64,000 nt of DNA from Planctomycetales bacterium. GTDB taxonomy: Bacteria; Planctomycetota; Planctomycetia; Planctomycetales; Planctomycetaceae. The stretch spans positions 434,001 to 498,000 of the forward strand of contig JANQPT010000014.1 of NCBI GenBank assembly GCA_028285345.1, read 5' to 3'. Below, piece by piece: positions 45,289-54,135 of this stretch. The translations under genes were made by a program, and so were the position numbers. Positions within the stretch are counted from its first letter, which is position 1; each line of letters starts with the position of its first letter. The notes under the pieces were generated by a model. The model had not been told where the DNA came from, did no database searches, and was given only the letters and a program-made list of their open reading frames with translations.

Positions 45289-46098
45289 CTACCAATGCAT
45301 CACGAAGCCGCCGTCGACGTTGATCGTCTGGCCGGTCACATGCGCCGCGCGGGCGGAGGAGAGAAACACCACCATGTCGGCGATGTCCTCCGGGTGTTGC
45401 CACTTGCCGAGCGGAACCACGTTGCGGATCTTCTCCGCTGCCCAGTCTTCGTAGCTGCGGCGGTCTTCTTCTGGCTGCCGGTCATGCCAGGCTTGCCAGA
45501 CGCCCCGATTGAGCGGCGTCTGGACCATGCCGGGGCAGACGCTGTTCACGCGGATGCCGTGCGGTGCCAGATCCTTCGCTGCACATTGGGCAAAGTTGAT
45601 CACTGCCGCCTTGGAAGCGCTGTAGGGCGGATCGGTTTGTGAGCCGATTTGTCCGGCGACTGACGAGAGAAACGTCATCGTTCCGCTGCCCTGTTGTTTC
45701 ATCGTCTCGACCACAGCGTGCGTCACGATCACTGTGCCCAGCACGTTGACCTCTAACGTCCTCGGCCAGTCGCCGGGCCGCAGATTGGTAAACGGGAAGC
45801 CAAAGTGCCCCGAACCGATCGCCGCACAATGGGCCAGATGATCGATTGGCCCGATTTGATTCGCCGTCGACTCGGTTGCGGCGTTCACTTGCGATTCCTC
45901 GGTGATGTCAACACGGATCCCGACTGCCGAAACGTCGAAATCCTGCCGCAATTGGTCCGCCTGATCGTCGACTGATTCTGAAATATCCCACAACGCCACC
46001 TTGGTTCCTTCTGCGGCGAAACTGCGGGCGACGGCCCATCCGATTCCGCTTGCACCGCCGGTGACGACGGCGACGTGGTTTTCAAGTTCCAGCTGCAT
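45289..46098 (-). CDS. SDR family NAD(P)-dependent oxidoreductase
   Basis: A 269-residue classical SDR. Cofactor motif VVTGGASGIGWAVARSF, NVLGT after strand 4, catalytic Ser in MTFLSSVAGQIG and YxxxK in PYSASKAAVINF; the C-terminal DMVVFLSSARAAHVTGQTIN with NVDGG is also typical. It reduces or oxidises an alcohol or keto group of unknown substrate. The ATG at 46098 is the family start; longer frames upstream lack support. It is divergent from the multihaem gene, with a 68-base shared promoter region. Confidence 0.9.
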   Translation of the reverse strand: MQLELENHVAVVTGGASGIGWAVARSFAAEGTKVALWDISESVDDQADQLRQDFDVSAVGIRVDITEESQVNAATESTANQIGPIDHLAHCAAIGSGHFGFPFTNLRPGDWPRTLEVNVLGTVIVTHAVVETMKQQGSGTMTFLSSVAGQIGSQTDPPYSASKAAVINFAQCAAKDLAPHGIRVNSVCPGMVQTPLNRGVWQAWHDRQPEEDRRSYEDWAAEKIRNVVPLGKWQHPEDIADMVVFLSSARAAHVTGQTINVDGGFVMHW

Positions 46099-46166
46099 GG
46101 CGCAAGTTGATTCATCCGGGTGTAGTGTGGTTGTGACCTCTGCGGCGAGTATAGAATGCAGATGAC

Positions 46167-48920
46167 ATGTCCGGCAATTCCGCACAACTTGATTCCTCGT
46201 CGCAGGCCGCCGAGAAACCACGCCGGCGATTGACGATCACAGGCGCCTTGATTGCCGTGATGGCGTCGATCGCGATCTATCTCGCGGGAGTCAGTGCCGC
46301 CGGTACGACATCCGGCCATCTCGAACAGAACGTTTTCTCGTTGTGGATGTTTCTGGTGCACATTGCTCTCGGCACTCTGCTGCTCGCGGGTGGGTTCCTA
46401 TTTGGAGCAGTGAGATGCATCAAAGCCCACAAAGCGCGTGACTGGCGAGCTCGGAATCTGTGGTTGGTCACGATTGTCCTCTGCCTGCTCACGCTGCTGT
46501 CGGGAGGGGTGTTGTTTGGGACGGGCCGCGAGATATCGGTCGATGTCCCCGCGGCGTGGCTGACTCTTTATGTCACGCATCTCGTTGCGCCGCTCTTGCT
46601 GTTGGGACTTTGCTTGTGGAGCGTTGCCGCGCGCTCGCAGGCATTGCGGGTTCTGGGCACGGCGGCCGCACTGTTCGTGGTGCTGATGTTTGCGCACGGA
46701 CTCGTGTCGCATCGAGAGGCGGGTCAGATTGACGCCGCCCAGACGAATCAATTTGCTCCCGCTCTTACTCAGACGCAAAGTGGAGACTTGCTCTCCGCCG
46801 GCGAATTGCTCCGCGACCAGGAGTGTCTAACGTGCCATGCGGATGTGCACGCCGACTGGTCCCGCAGTGCGCACCGCTTCAGTTCCTTTAACAATCCCCC
46901 CTATCTGGCGACGGTGCTGGACTTTAAACGGCAGCTCAAATCACGCGACGGCCACACGAACGCGGTTCGCTTTTGTGCGGGGTGCCACGACCCTGTGCCG
47001 CTGCTGAGCGGGGCGCTAGACGACCCCGAGTTCGACGAGCAATCGCACCCCACCTCACAAGCCGGCATTACTTGCACCGTCTGTCACGGGATCGTTGACG
47101 TCGGACATGTGGACGGCAGTTTACCGGTCGGCAACGGCGATTACACGATTGCAGCGCCCGAGAAATATCCGCTCTCCGGCAGCAAATCGAGCCTGATGCA
47201 GTGGGCCCACGAGCGGCTGCTGCTGACCAAACCGGCTCTGCACAAACGGACTTTCCTGAAACCGCTGCACCATACCGCCGAATTTTGCGCCACTTGCCAC
47301 AAGGTTCACATCCCTGAAGACGTCAATCACTACAAGTATCTACGCGGCCAGAACCACTTTGACTCCTTTTTGCTGAGCGGCGTTTCGGGGCACAGTGCCC
47401 GCAGTTTTTATTATCCCCAGCAGGCGGCCGAGAATTGCCAGAGCTGCCACATGCCCTCACGAACGTCCAGTGATGTCACGCCGATTGTGCGGAACCATCT
47501 ATTTCCGGCGGCGAATACGGGACTGCCTGCGTTTCGGGGCGATCAAGAAACCGTTAGTGCTCATCGCAATTTTCTTCTGGGGTCGCTCCGCATCGATGTT
47601 TTTGGCATTCGCGAGGAAAAACAGACCGACGGAACCCTGCACGCGCCCCTGCGGCCGCACTTGCCGACGCTGCAGCGCGGCAAGAGCTACTTGTTCGAAA
47701 CCGTGATTCGCAACCTGCGATTGGGACATCACTTCACACAGGGGACTGCCGACTCCAATCAAATCTGGCTGCAAGTCACCGTGACCGACGGCGGCGGTCG
47801 AGTGATCGGACAAAGCGGCGCTGTCGATTCCCTGGGCAAGGTCGATCCTGGGGCGCATTTCGTCAACGCGTTCGTCGTCGACCGCAACGGGAAGCGAATC
47901 AACCGCCGCAACGCGCAGGATATTTTTGTCCCCCTCTACAACAACCAGATTCCGCCCGGTGCAGCGGACGTGGTGCACTATGGATTTCGCGTTCCGGAGG
48001 ACGCCCAATCTCCGCTCACATTTGAAGTGCGACTGAACTACCGGAAGTTCGACCGTGAGTATCAGGACTTCGTCGCGGACACGTTAGGCCGCGGCGATCT
48101 ACGGTCGGCGAAGATGCCCATCGTGGAAATCGACAGTGATCGCGTTTCACTGCCGATTGGAGCTGACGGCGAGACGCCCGCAGCCGACGACCCGCCGGTA
48201 GCGGCGTGGGAGCGTTGGAATGACTATGGGATTGGATTGCTGCAAAACGGCCGCGCCGAGTTGCGCCAAGCGGAGTCGGCGTTTCGGAAAGTCGAAAACC
48301 TCGACAGCGTGCAGGGATCACTCAACTTGGCACGAGTGCTGCTCAAACAAGGGCGGCTCGATGAAGCGGAGTCGGCGCTTGGCCAGGCTAAAGCGTTTCA
48401 GGACGATCCCGCGCCCTGGTGGACGCTGGCCTGGTTGCACGCTCAACTGGAGCATCAGCGGGGGAATCTCCCTGCGGCAGAGAAGCACCTGCGGCGGATC
48501 TTGGCGATGGATGACGCGGATTTGCGCGAGCGTGGATTTGACTTTAGCCGAGATTACGTCGTGAACAACCAGTTAGGCAGAGTGTTGTTCGACCGAGCGC
48601 GGCGACTACGCACGGAAGGCCGCTCGCAGCAGCGTGATGACGTGTTGCGAGACGCCGCAGCGGTCTTTGAGCGGACATTAGAGTTGGACTCTGAGAACCT
48701 GACCGCTCACTACAACCTGGCCCAATTGTACACGCTGTTGGGCAATGAACAGCGTGCGGCGCGGCATCGGCAATTGTCGCTTAAGTACAAACCGGACGAC
48801 AACGCCCGCGGCGAAGCGATCCGCGCAGCGCGTGAGCGGTATCCGGCAGCAAACCATGCCGCTGCAGACATCGTCATCTACGATCTGCCGGCGCCCGCGC
48901 CGCCGAATGGCGACCAATAA
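46167..48920 (+). CDS. Membrane-bound pentahaem cytochrome with C-terminal TPR domain
   Basis: A 917-residue protein in three parts. Residues 20-190 contain five membrane spans (for example LTITGALIAVMASIAIYLAG, VFSLWMFLVHIALGTLLLAG, LWLVTIVLCLLTLLSGGVLF). A periplasmic part holds five CxxCH haem sites: CLTCH (C220), CAGCH (C270), CTVCH (C303), CATCH (C374) and CQSCH (C424). Many surrounding His residues could be distal ligands, in cytochrome c554/hydroxylamine oxidoreductase-like style. After a beta-rich region (residues 450-640), residues 680-890 are tetratricopeptide-like repeats (LLKQGRLDEAESALGQAKAF, LTAHYNLAQLYTLLGNEQRA). It probably passes electrons between the membrane and a periplasmic partner. 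Redox partner unknown. Confidence 0.88.
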   Translation: MSGNSAQLDSSSQAAEKPRRRLTITGALIAVMASIAIYLAGVSAAGTTSGHLEQNVFSLWMFLVHIALGTLLLAGGFLFGAVRCIKAHKARDWRARNLWLVTIVLCLLTLLSGGVLFGTGREISVDVPAAWLTLYVTHLVAPLLLLGLCLWSVAARSQALRVLGTAAALFVVLMFAHGLVSHREAGQIDAAQTNQFAPALTQTQSGDLLSAGELLRDQECLTCHADVHADWSRSAHRFSSFNNPPYLATVLDFKRQLKSRDGHTNAVRFCAGCHDPVPLLSGALDDPEFDEQSHPTSQAGITCTVCHGIVDVGHVDGSLPVGNGDYTIAAPEKYPLSGSKSSLMQWAHERLLLTKPALHKRTFLKPLHHTAEFCATCHKVHIPEDVNHYKYLRGQNHFDSFLLSGVSGHSARSFYYPQQAAENCQSCHMPSRTSSDVTPIVRNHLFPAANTGLPAFRGDQETVSAHRNFLLGSLRIDVFGIREEKQTDGTLHAPLRPHLPTLQRGKSYLFETVIRNLRLGHHFTQGTADSNQIWLQVTVTDGGGRVIGQSGAVDSLGKVDPGAHFVNAFVVDRNGKRINRRNAQDIFVPLYNNQIPPGAADVVHYGFRVPEDAQSPLTFEVRLNYRKFDREYQDFVADTLGRGDLRSAKMPIVEIDSDRVSLPIGADGETPAADDPPVAAWERWNDYGIGLLQNGRAELRQAESAFRKVENLDSVQGSLNLARVLLKQGRLDEAESALGQAKAFQDDPAPWWTLAWLHAQLEHQRGNLPAAEKHLRRILAMDDADLRERGFDFSRDYVVNNQLGRVLFDRARRLRTEGRSQQRDDVLRDAAAVFERTLELDSENLTAHYNLAQLYTLLGNEQRAARHRQLSLKYKPDDNARGEAIRAARERYPAANHAAADIVIYDLPAPAPPNGDQ

Positions 48921-49409
48921 ACGGCCGGGACCGCTCTTCAAAAGAGTAGCAAGGTCATGCGATAATAATGTAGGGGGCAGCGCCGCAACCAAATCCAACA
49001 AAGTTCAAGCCACGAATCGCACGAATTGACACGAATCATCCGCGGCGCGTTTTCGTGAGGTTTCGTAGCCGACACAACAATTGAAGAAACCAAGCCGACC
49101 GCTTGCGGTCGCGTGCGACGTACTATGCGATGCCCTGCACAATTCCCGCTGCCCCCTCAACAAGAGCCGTGTGCTTGGTCGTTGTGTAACAGTTCGCCAT
49201 AGGTCAGGCACGCTCTCGCACGACCATCACAATTCAAGCATGGCCAAACACTTTCCCCACAGTTCACGCATTCACTGGCCCATGCCTGACGTCCACGCTT
49301 AGAAATGCGTCCCAAGAAACAAGCAAGTTGGCAGTTAGCAACGTAGATGAAATCATCATTATTCCAACTATTGTTACGCAATTCGCAACAAACGCCGGGC
49401 TGCGCTTTG
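48921..49409. other. Intergenic region with short interspersed repeats
   Basis: No well-supported gene lies here. CACGAATCGCACGAATTGAC (49013 onward) is an internally repetitive CACGAAT motif. CGACCGCTTGCGGTCG at 49096-49111 is a perfect palindrome, stem seven with a two-base loop. The second half is less GC-rich than the neighbours. A Cys-rich open frame on the minus strand (49157-49381) is listed separately as doubtful. The promoter of the DUF1570 gene must be near the right end. Confidence 0.5.
49157..49381 (-). CDS. Doubtful small Cys-rich (zinc-ribbon-like) protein
   Basis: A 74-residue frame with a TTG start. It contains nine cysteines in patterns suited to metal binding: ECVNCGESVWPCLNC followed by RARACL. 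Two CxxC pairs separated by six residues are unlikely to arise in a random frame, but the start codon is weak and no ribosome site was seen. It would be divergent from the DUF1570 gene (28-base gap). It may be a genuine short protein, a fragment, or chance. Confidence 0.3.
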   Translation of the reverse strand: MRNNSWNNDDFIYVANCQLACFLGRISKRGRQAWASECVNCGESVWPCLNCDGRARACLTYGELLHNDQAHGSC

Positions 49410-50564
49410 ATGAAACCAGCTTCCTTTCTGTGGCGATTGTTGACAGCAATCGTATTGATTGCATCTTGTCATTTGGCGGTGTTGAGTGCCGCCGAGCCGG
49501 CGATCCGAGCCGTCTACAAAGATGCGCAGCAGCAACAGCAGACTGCAACCGGCCGAGTGCTGGTCGAGGCGCAAGACGGCGGGCTGATGCTGCAAGCGGC
49601 CGACGGCTCGATTGAAACGATCGCGGCGGAGAACCTGAACAGCCGCGAGGCGACGACAGAGCCGTTTCGTCCACTCACGGCTCAGGAAATGGGAAAGCAA
49701 CTCCGCGACGAGTTGGGACCACAATTTGAAATCACTCACAGCGAGCACTACGTCATTTGCTCTAATGCGGGTGATAAATACGCCCGCTGGAGCGCAGGGT
49801 TGTTTGAGCGGCTGCATGCCGGCTTTGAGAATTACTGGAAGCGGAGAGGTTTAGAGCTAACCGAACCCGATTTTCCACTGGCGGCGATCATCTTCGCCCG
49901 CCGGGAAGACTTCGCCGCGTATGCAACCACCGACGCCGGGCCCGACGTCGCGAATGCCAGGGGATACTATTCGCTGAAGTCGAACCGCGTTGTGCTGTAC
50001 GACCTTTCCGGCCTGCAAAACCAGCAGCGTGCGAAAAGTGTCGCCGAGATTAATCGCCGGATGACCCGCGCGCCGTTCAACACGGCGACAGTCGTCCACG
50101 AAGCGACGCACCAAATCGCCTTCAATCGCGGGTTGCACACGCGGTATGCCGACAATCCGCTCTGGCTGACTGAAGGGATGGCGATGTACTTTGAAACGCC
50201 CGACCTTCGCAGCCGTTCAGGGTGGCGAACGATCGGCAAAGTCAATCCGTTCCGCAAGCAGCGTTTTCAGCAATTGCTGAAGCGGCGTCCGGTCAATTCA
50301 CTGCAGAGTCTTGTTCAGAGCGACGCACGGTTGCTCGACGCGGAGTCCGCCGAAGACGCGTACGCGGAGAGTTGGGCCCTCAACTATTACCTGATCAAAC
50401 GCCACGGTGACGCGTACGCCGCGTATTTGAAGTCCCTGGCCGCGAAAAAACCGCTCCGGTACGGAACGGAGCAACAACGGCTGGCGGAATTCAAGGCCGC
50501 CTTCGGCGACGACTTGTCGAAACTGGAGCGGGACTGGCTGCGGTTTATGAATCGCGCGCGGTGA
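49410..50564 (+). CDS. DUF1570 domain-containing exported putative metallopeptidase
   Basis: A 384-residue protein with a signal peptide (FLWRLLTAIVLIASCHLAVL, residues SAAEP). The DUF1570 part contains HYVICSNAGDKYARWSAGLF, then TATVVHEATHQIAFN with a HExxH metal-binding motif, and PLWLTEGMAMYFE with a downstream glutamate suited as third ligand, as in gluzincin peptidases. Peptidase activity is inferred from these residues. Residues 35-85 form an extra beta-rich SLA1-like or SH3-like region (TGRVLVEAQDGGLMLQAADG). The ATG at 49410 opens the signal peptide; a longer frame begins at 49347. Its 3' end overlaps the end of rsfS by 20 bases in opposite orientation. Confidence 0.83.
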   Translation: MKPASFLWRLLTAIVLIASCHLAVLSAAEPAIRAVYKDAQQQQQTATGRVLVEAQDGGLMLQAADGSIETIAAENLNSREATTEPFRPLTAQEMGKQLRDELGPQFEITHSEHYVICSNAGDKYARWSAGLFERLHAGFENYWKRRGLELTEPDFPLAAIIFARREDFAAYATTDAGPDVANARGYYSLKSNRVVLYDLSGLQNQQRAKSVAEINRRMTRAPFNTATVVHEATHQIAFNRGLHTRYADNPLWLTEGMAMYFETPDLRSRSGWRTIGKVNPFRKQRFQQLLKRRPVNSLQSLVQSDARLLDAESAEDAYAESWALNYYLIKRHGDAYAAYLKSLAAKKPLRYGTEQQRLAEFKAAFGDDLSKLERDWLRFMNRAR

Positions 50565-50958
50565 GCGCCTGCCAATCGACTTTAGCCGCGTCCGCCCATA
50601 GGTGTTCCAGATCGTATAGCGAGCGCGTTTCCGAGTTGAAGACGTGCACCACGATATCGCCGTAATCCTGCAAGATCCAGGTGTCTCCGTGGTACCCTTC
50701 GACTCCAATGCGCTGATTTCCTGCCTCGACCATCTCACGGTCGATCTCGTCGGCGACGGCGTGCATCTGGCGGCGGCTCGTCCCGGTGGTGATGACGAAA
50801 TAGTCCGCAATACGGGTCACGCCGGTCAAATCGAGCACGACCGTGTCGCCGCCGCGATAGTCGTCTGCGACGACGGCGCAGCGGCAAGCCTGCTGCAATG
50901 AGTGCCGCTGGCTTGCTTCGTCGCGCAGTTCGCCGGATTCTGTCGTAATCGTCGTCAT
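50545..50958 (-). CDS. rsfS: Ribosome silencing factor
   Basis: A 137-residue protein that binds ribosomal protein L14 and blocks subunit joining when nutrients are scarce. Hallmarks are DYFVITTGTSRRQMHAVADE, GYHGDTWILQDYGDIVVHVF and YDLEHLWADA, with VVLDLTGVTRIA in front. Size is normal. The ATG at 50958 is favoured by homology, though GGGAG directly abuts it. A TTG at 50982 is the alternative. It lies 91 bases downstream of the pyrophosphatase gene, same strand. Confidence 0.92.
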   Translation of the reverse strand: MTTITTESGELRDEASQRHSLQQACRCAVVADDYRGGDTVVLDLTGVTRIADYFVITTGTSRRQMHAVADEIDREMVEAGNQRIGVEGYHGDTWILQDYGDIVVHVFNSETRSLYDLEHLWADAAKVDWQALTARDS

Positions 50959-51049
50959 CTCCCAAGACCAGTCGCATATCAAAGCGGGGATCGTGATTGT
51001 CTCCTGTCCTGCTCCCCGGTACGACCGTCCTGGTCCTACAAACGTCGGC

Positions 51050-53698
51050 TTACATGCCCAATGAGGCCTTCACGATCAGGCCGGCGAAGACCACCGAGAC
51101 CATGCTCATCAATTTGATGAGAATGTTCAAGCTCGGTCCGCTGGTATCCTTAAACGGATCGCCGACAGTGTCACCGACGACCGTCGCTTTGTGGGCGTCG
51201 GTTCCCTTGCCGCCGTGGGCACCCGCTTCGACGTACTTCTTGGCGTTGTCCCAAGCGCCACCGGCGTTGGCCATCATGATCGCCACGGCGAATCCGGAGG
51301 TCAATCCCCCGGCCAACATGCCCATCACGCCGCCTACACCGAGCAGAAGGCCGATCAAAATAGGAACGACCAGTCCCATAACTGCCGGGATGATCATCTC
51401 CCGCTGAGCGGCCGTGGTGCTAATGGCGACACAGGAGGCGTAATCCGGTTCGGCCTTTTCCTCCATGATGCCGGGGATGTCGCGGAACTGCCGACGGACT
51501 TCTTCGACCATCGAGGCCGCGGAGCGGCCGACCGCTTTCATGGTCATTGCACAGAACACAAACGCCAGTGCCACGCCGGCAAAGATGCCGACCAGCACGC
51601 GGGGGTTCATGATCGTCACATTGTAGAATCGCACAAAATCAGGAATCGTGGCGTCCCGATTGTTGACGATGTAGCCCCGATTGGCCAACTCCTGTAAATC
51701 GACGGTGATTTCCTCGCCAACTTTCAAATCAATCAAGCTTTGAAGCGCTTCATCTCGGTGCTCTTCTTTAACGGTGGGCGGGAAGATTAACCAAGCTTGA
51801 TTCTTCTTCTTTTCACCTTCTCCCTCTTCGTCACCCGAGAGTCGCTGCGCTAACAGTCCGCTGGAAACTTTTTTAATGGTGTGGTCTTCCGAAACCGTGA
51901 CCGATTCCGCCCAGCGGTCGAATCCGATGCGGACTTCCTCCACATATGCCGCAAGCAGCGCTAGGGCGGTCAGGGCGGCCGAACCGATGGCAAAGCCTTT
52001 GCCGGTGGCCGCAGTCGTGTTACCCAGACTATCCAAGGCATCGGTCCGCTCGCGGACGATCGGGTCCTGGTGGCTCATTTCGGCGTTGCCGCCGGCGTTG
52101 TCGGCGATTGGTCCGTAAGCATCGGTGGCCAGCGTCAGTCCCAGTGTGCTGAGCATACCGACTGCGGCGATACCCACGCCATACAGTCCTAACGCGAATG
52201 TGTCGGCGTTGGTGTAGTCGAATCCTGTGCAAGCGCCGAAGGCGATCAGAATCGCAACACCCACGATCACAATCGGCACCCAAACACTGTAAAACCCTTC
52301 CGCAACACCGGCGATGATGACGGTCGCCGGGCCGGTCACTCCCTGATCAGCGATTCGTTTTGTGGGAGCGTATTCCTCACTCGTGGAATACTCCGTCCAT
52401 TTGCCGATCAAGATACCGGCCACCAAACCGGTGACGACCGAAATAAAGACGCCAAAGGCTAGTCCCCACCCATGCGGCAAGCCCACATTTTGAAGTGCGT
52501 CGCCCACCTCGCCCGTGGATGGCAGGTAAAGAATGATGAATGCCAGGACAGCGGTCACCACGGCGACGAGAGCGCTGGAAACGTTAATTCCTCTTGCGAG
52601 TGCTGCCAGCAGATTGCGCTGTGATGCGCCTTCCTCGGTTTTCACCAGAAACACACCATAAATCGAGACCGCAATCCCCGCCGCCGCAATCGCAAACGGA
52701 AGCAGCAACATCATGATTTGCATGCGGGGATGGCCCTGATAGGCGGCCACACCTAAGGCGGCGGTGGCCAAAATCGAGCCGCAGTACGATTCATAGAGGT
52801 CGGCGCCCATGCCGGCGACGTCCCCGACGTTGTCGCCCACGTTATCGGCAATCGTTGCGGGGTTACGCGGATCGTCTTCAGGAATTCCCGCTTCGACCTT
52901 GCCGACGAGGTCGGCCCCCACGTCGGCCGCTTTGGTGAAGATGCCGCCACCCACACGGGCAAACAGCGCTTGGCTGCTGGCGCCCATGCCGAAGCAGAGC
53001 ATCGTCACGGTGATCTCTTCTAACGAAAATTCAAATCCCATCCAATCGGCAACGTAATACAATCCGCCGAACCAGAGGGTGATGTCGATCAAGCCAAGTC
53101 CGACCACCACGAGCCCCATCACGGCGCCGCTACGGAAGGCTACTTGCAATCCTTGGTTGAGAGAGTTCTTCGCTCCTTGCGCAGTCCGCGAACTGGCGAG
53201 TGTCGCGGTCTTCATCCCGAACCAGCCGGCCAGGCCGGAGAAGAATCCGCCGGTCAAAAAGGCGAACGGCACAATCGGATGCTGCGCCTTAAACACAAAC
53301 GCCACGATGCCCAAGATGATGCACGTGGCGATGAAGAATATGGTGACGACTTTGTATTGCTGCCATAGGTAGGCGTTCGCACCGTCCCGGACGTGGCCGG
53401 CGATCTTGACCATCGTCTCGTCGCCTTCGTCCTGGGTGAGCATCCAATCGTAGAATTTCTTGGCGTAATAAAGTGCGGCGATCGATCCGGCAAAACAGAG
53501 GATCCAGATGATAAACACCATCGCACCTGAGACCTGCGCCGTCGCGGCCTCGGCGGTCGACGCCGCCGTCTCGCCACCGCCTTCTTCTGCACCATTCTGG
53601 GCAAGGACGGGCGAAGTCAAACAGGCCGTTAACACCAACGGCAGTAACAATTTCCAACAACTCAACATCCGGCCGACACGCGTGGAAAGGAATTGCAT
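51050..53698 (-). CDS. hppA: Membrane-bound cation-pumping pyrophosphatase, K+-dependent type
   Basis: An 882-residue protein with about 16 membrane spans. It hydrolyses pyrophosphate and pumps H+ or Na+. The catalytic loop [20 protein letters not shown] lies near residues 250-269, followed by [20 protein letters not shown]; the second site is [17 protein letters not shown] and the last is [32 protein letters not shown] has Ala and Gly where K+-independent enzymes have Lys and Thr, so a K+-dependent form, possibly Na+-pumping, is predicted. It is longer than usual: an N-terminal signal-like segment ([18 protein letters not shown]) and an insertion of about 75 residues near 590-665 ([20 protein letters not shown]) are extra. 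Confidence 0.95.
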   Translation of the reverse strand: MQFLSTRVGRMLSCWKLLLPLVLTACLTSPVLAQNGAEEGGGETAASTAEAATAQVSGAMVFIIWILCFAGSIAALYYAKKFYDWMLTQDEGDETMVKIAGHVRDGANAYLWQQYKVVTIFFIATCIILGIVAFVFKAQHPIVPFAFLTGGFFSGLAGWFGMKTATLASSRTAQGAKNSLNQGLQVAFRSGAVMGLVVVGLGLIDITLWFGGLYYVADWMGFEFSLEEITVTMLCFGMGASSQALFARVGGGIFTKAADVGADLVGKVEAGIPEDDPRNPATIADNVGDNVGDVAGMGADLYESYCGSILATAALGVAAYQGHPRMQIMMLLLPFAIAAAGIAVSIYGVFLVKTEEGASQRNLLAALARGINVSSALVAVVTAVLAFIILYLPSTGEVGDALQNVGLPHGWGLAFGVFISVVTGLVAGILIGKWTEYSTSEEYAPTKRIADQGVTGPATVIIAGVAEGFYSVWVPIVIVGVAILIAFGACTGFDYTNADTFALGLYGVGIAAVGMLSTLGLTLATDAYGPIADNAGGNAEMSHQDPIVRERTDALDSLGNTTAATGKGFAIGSAALTALALLAAYVEEVRIGFDRWAESVTVSEDHTIKKVSSGLLAQRLSGDEEGEGEKKKNQAWLIFPPTVKEEHRDEALQSLIDLKVGEEITVDLQELANRGYIVNNRDATIPDFVRFYNVTIMNPRVLVGIFAGVALAFVFCAMTMKAVGRSAASMVEEVRRQFRDIPGIMEEKAEPDYASCVAISTTAAQREMIIPAVMGLVVPILIGLLLGVGGVMGMLAGGLTSGFAVAIMMANAGGAWDNAKKYVEAGAHGGKGTDAHKATVVGDTVGDPFKDTSGPSLNILIKLMSMVSVVFAGLIVKASLGM

Positions 53699-54135
53699 CC
53701 TAGGGTTGATCTCCGTGTTACAAGGCTGACGCAGACTGCTTCATGACTGTCGGCGGGCACTACGTGATTGCAGTGGACGTCTCATTGATGAGGGACCACT
53801 CAGAAAACCCGCTGCGAGCACGGAGCAGAATGCGCCGCAATTCATGATTTATCCATGAGTTGAAGCGAATTAAGGCAGCGAGTGTAGCGGTCCCCAGCGC
53901 CGGTTGTCAACAATCTCATCCGGCTCTAACACCGCTGAGATTGGAAAATTCCGGAGATCGAGTCAAGCAAGGCAGTTTTTCCGAATCGGCGCCTGCCGGA
54001 CGGTGAATCTGCCCAAGTTGCACTACTGCAAAATACAGTAGATTACGCGACTGGAGAGCGGCCCACTAGGTGGCACGGTGACCGGCATGAGGTGTGGAGG
54101 CACATTGTCCTCCCCGCACCGGAGAGGGAATCGTG
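53699..54135. other. Intergenic region, no gene seen
   Basis: No open frame of note. CAATCTCA at 53911-53918 and its inverse at 53936-53943 form a weak eight-base stem. The region should hold the pyrophosphatase promoter on its left side and the 3' end of the ABC-transporter cluster on its right side. Nothing else was recognised. Confidence 0.4.
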
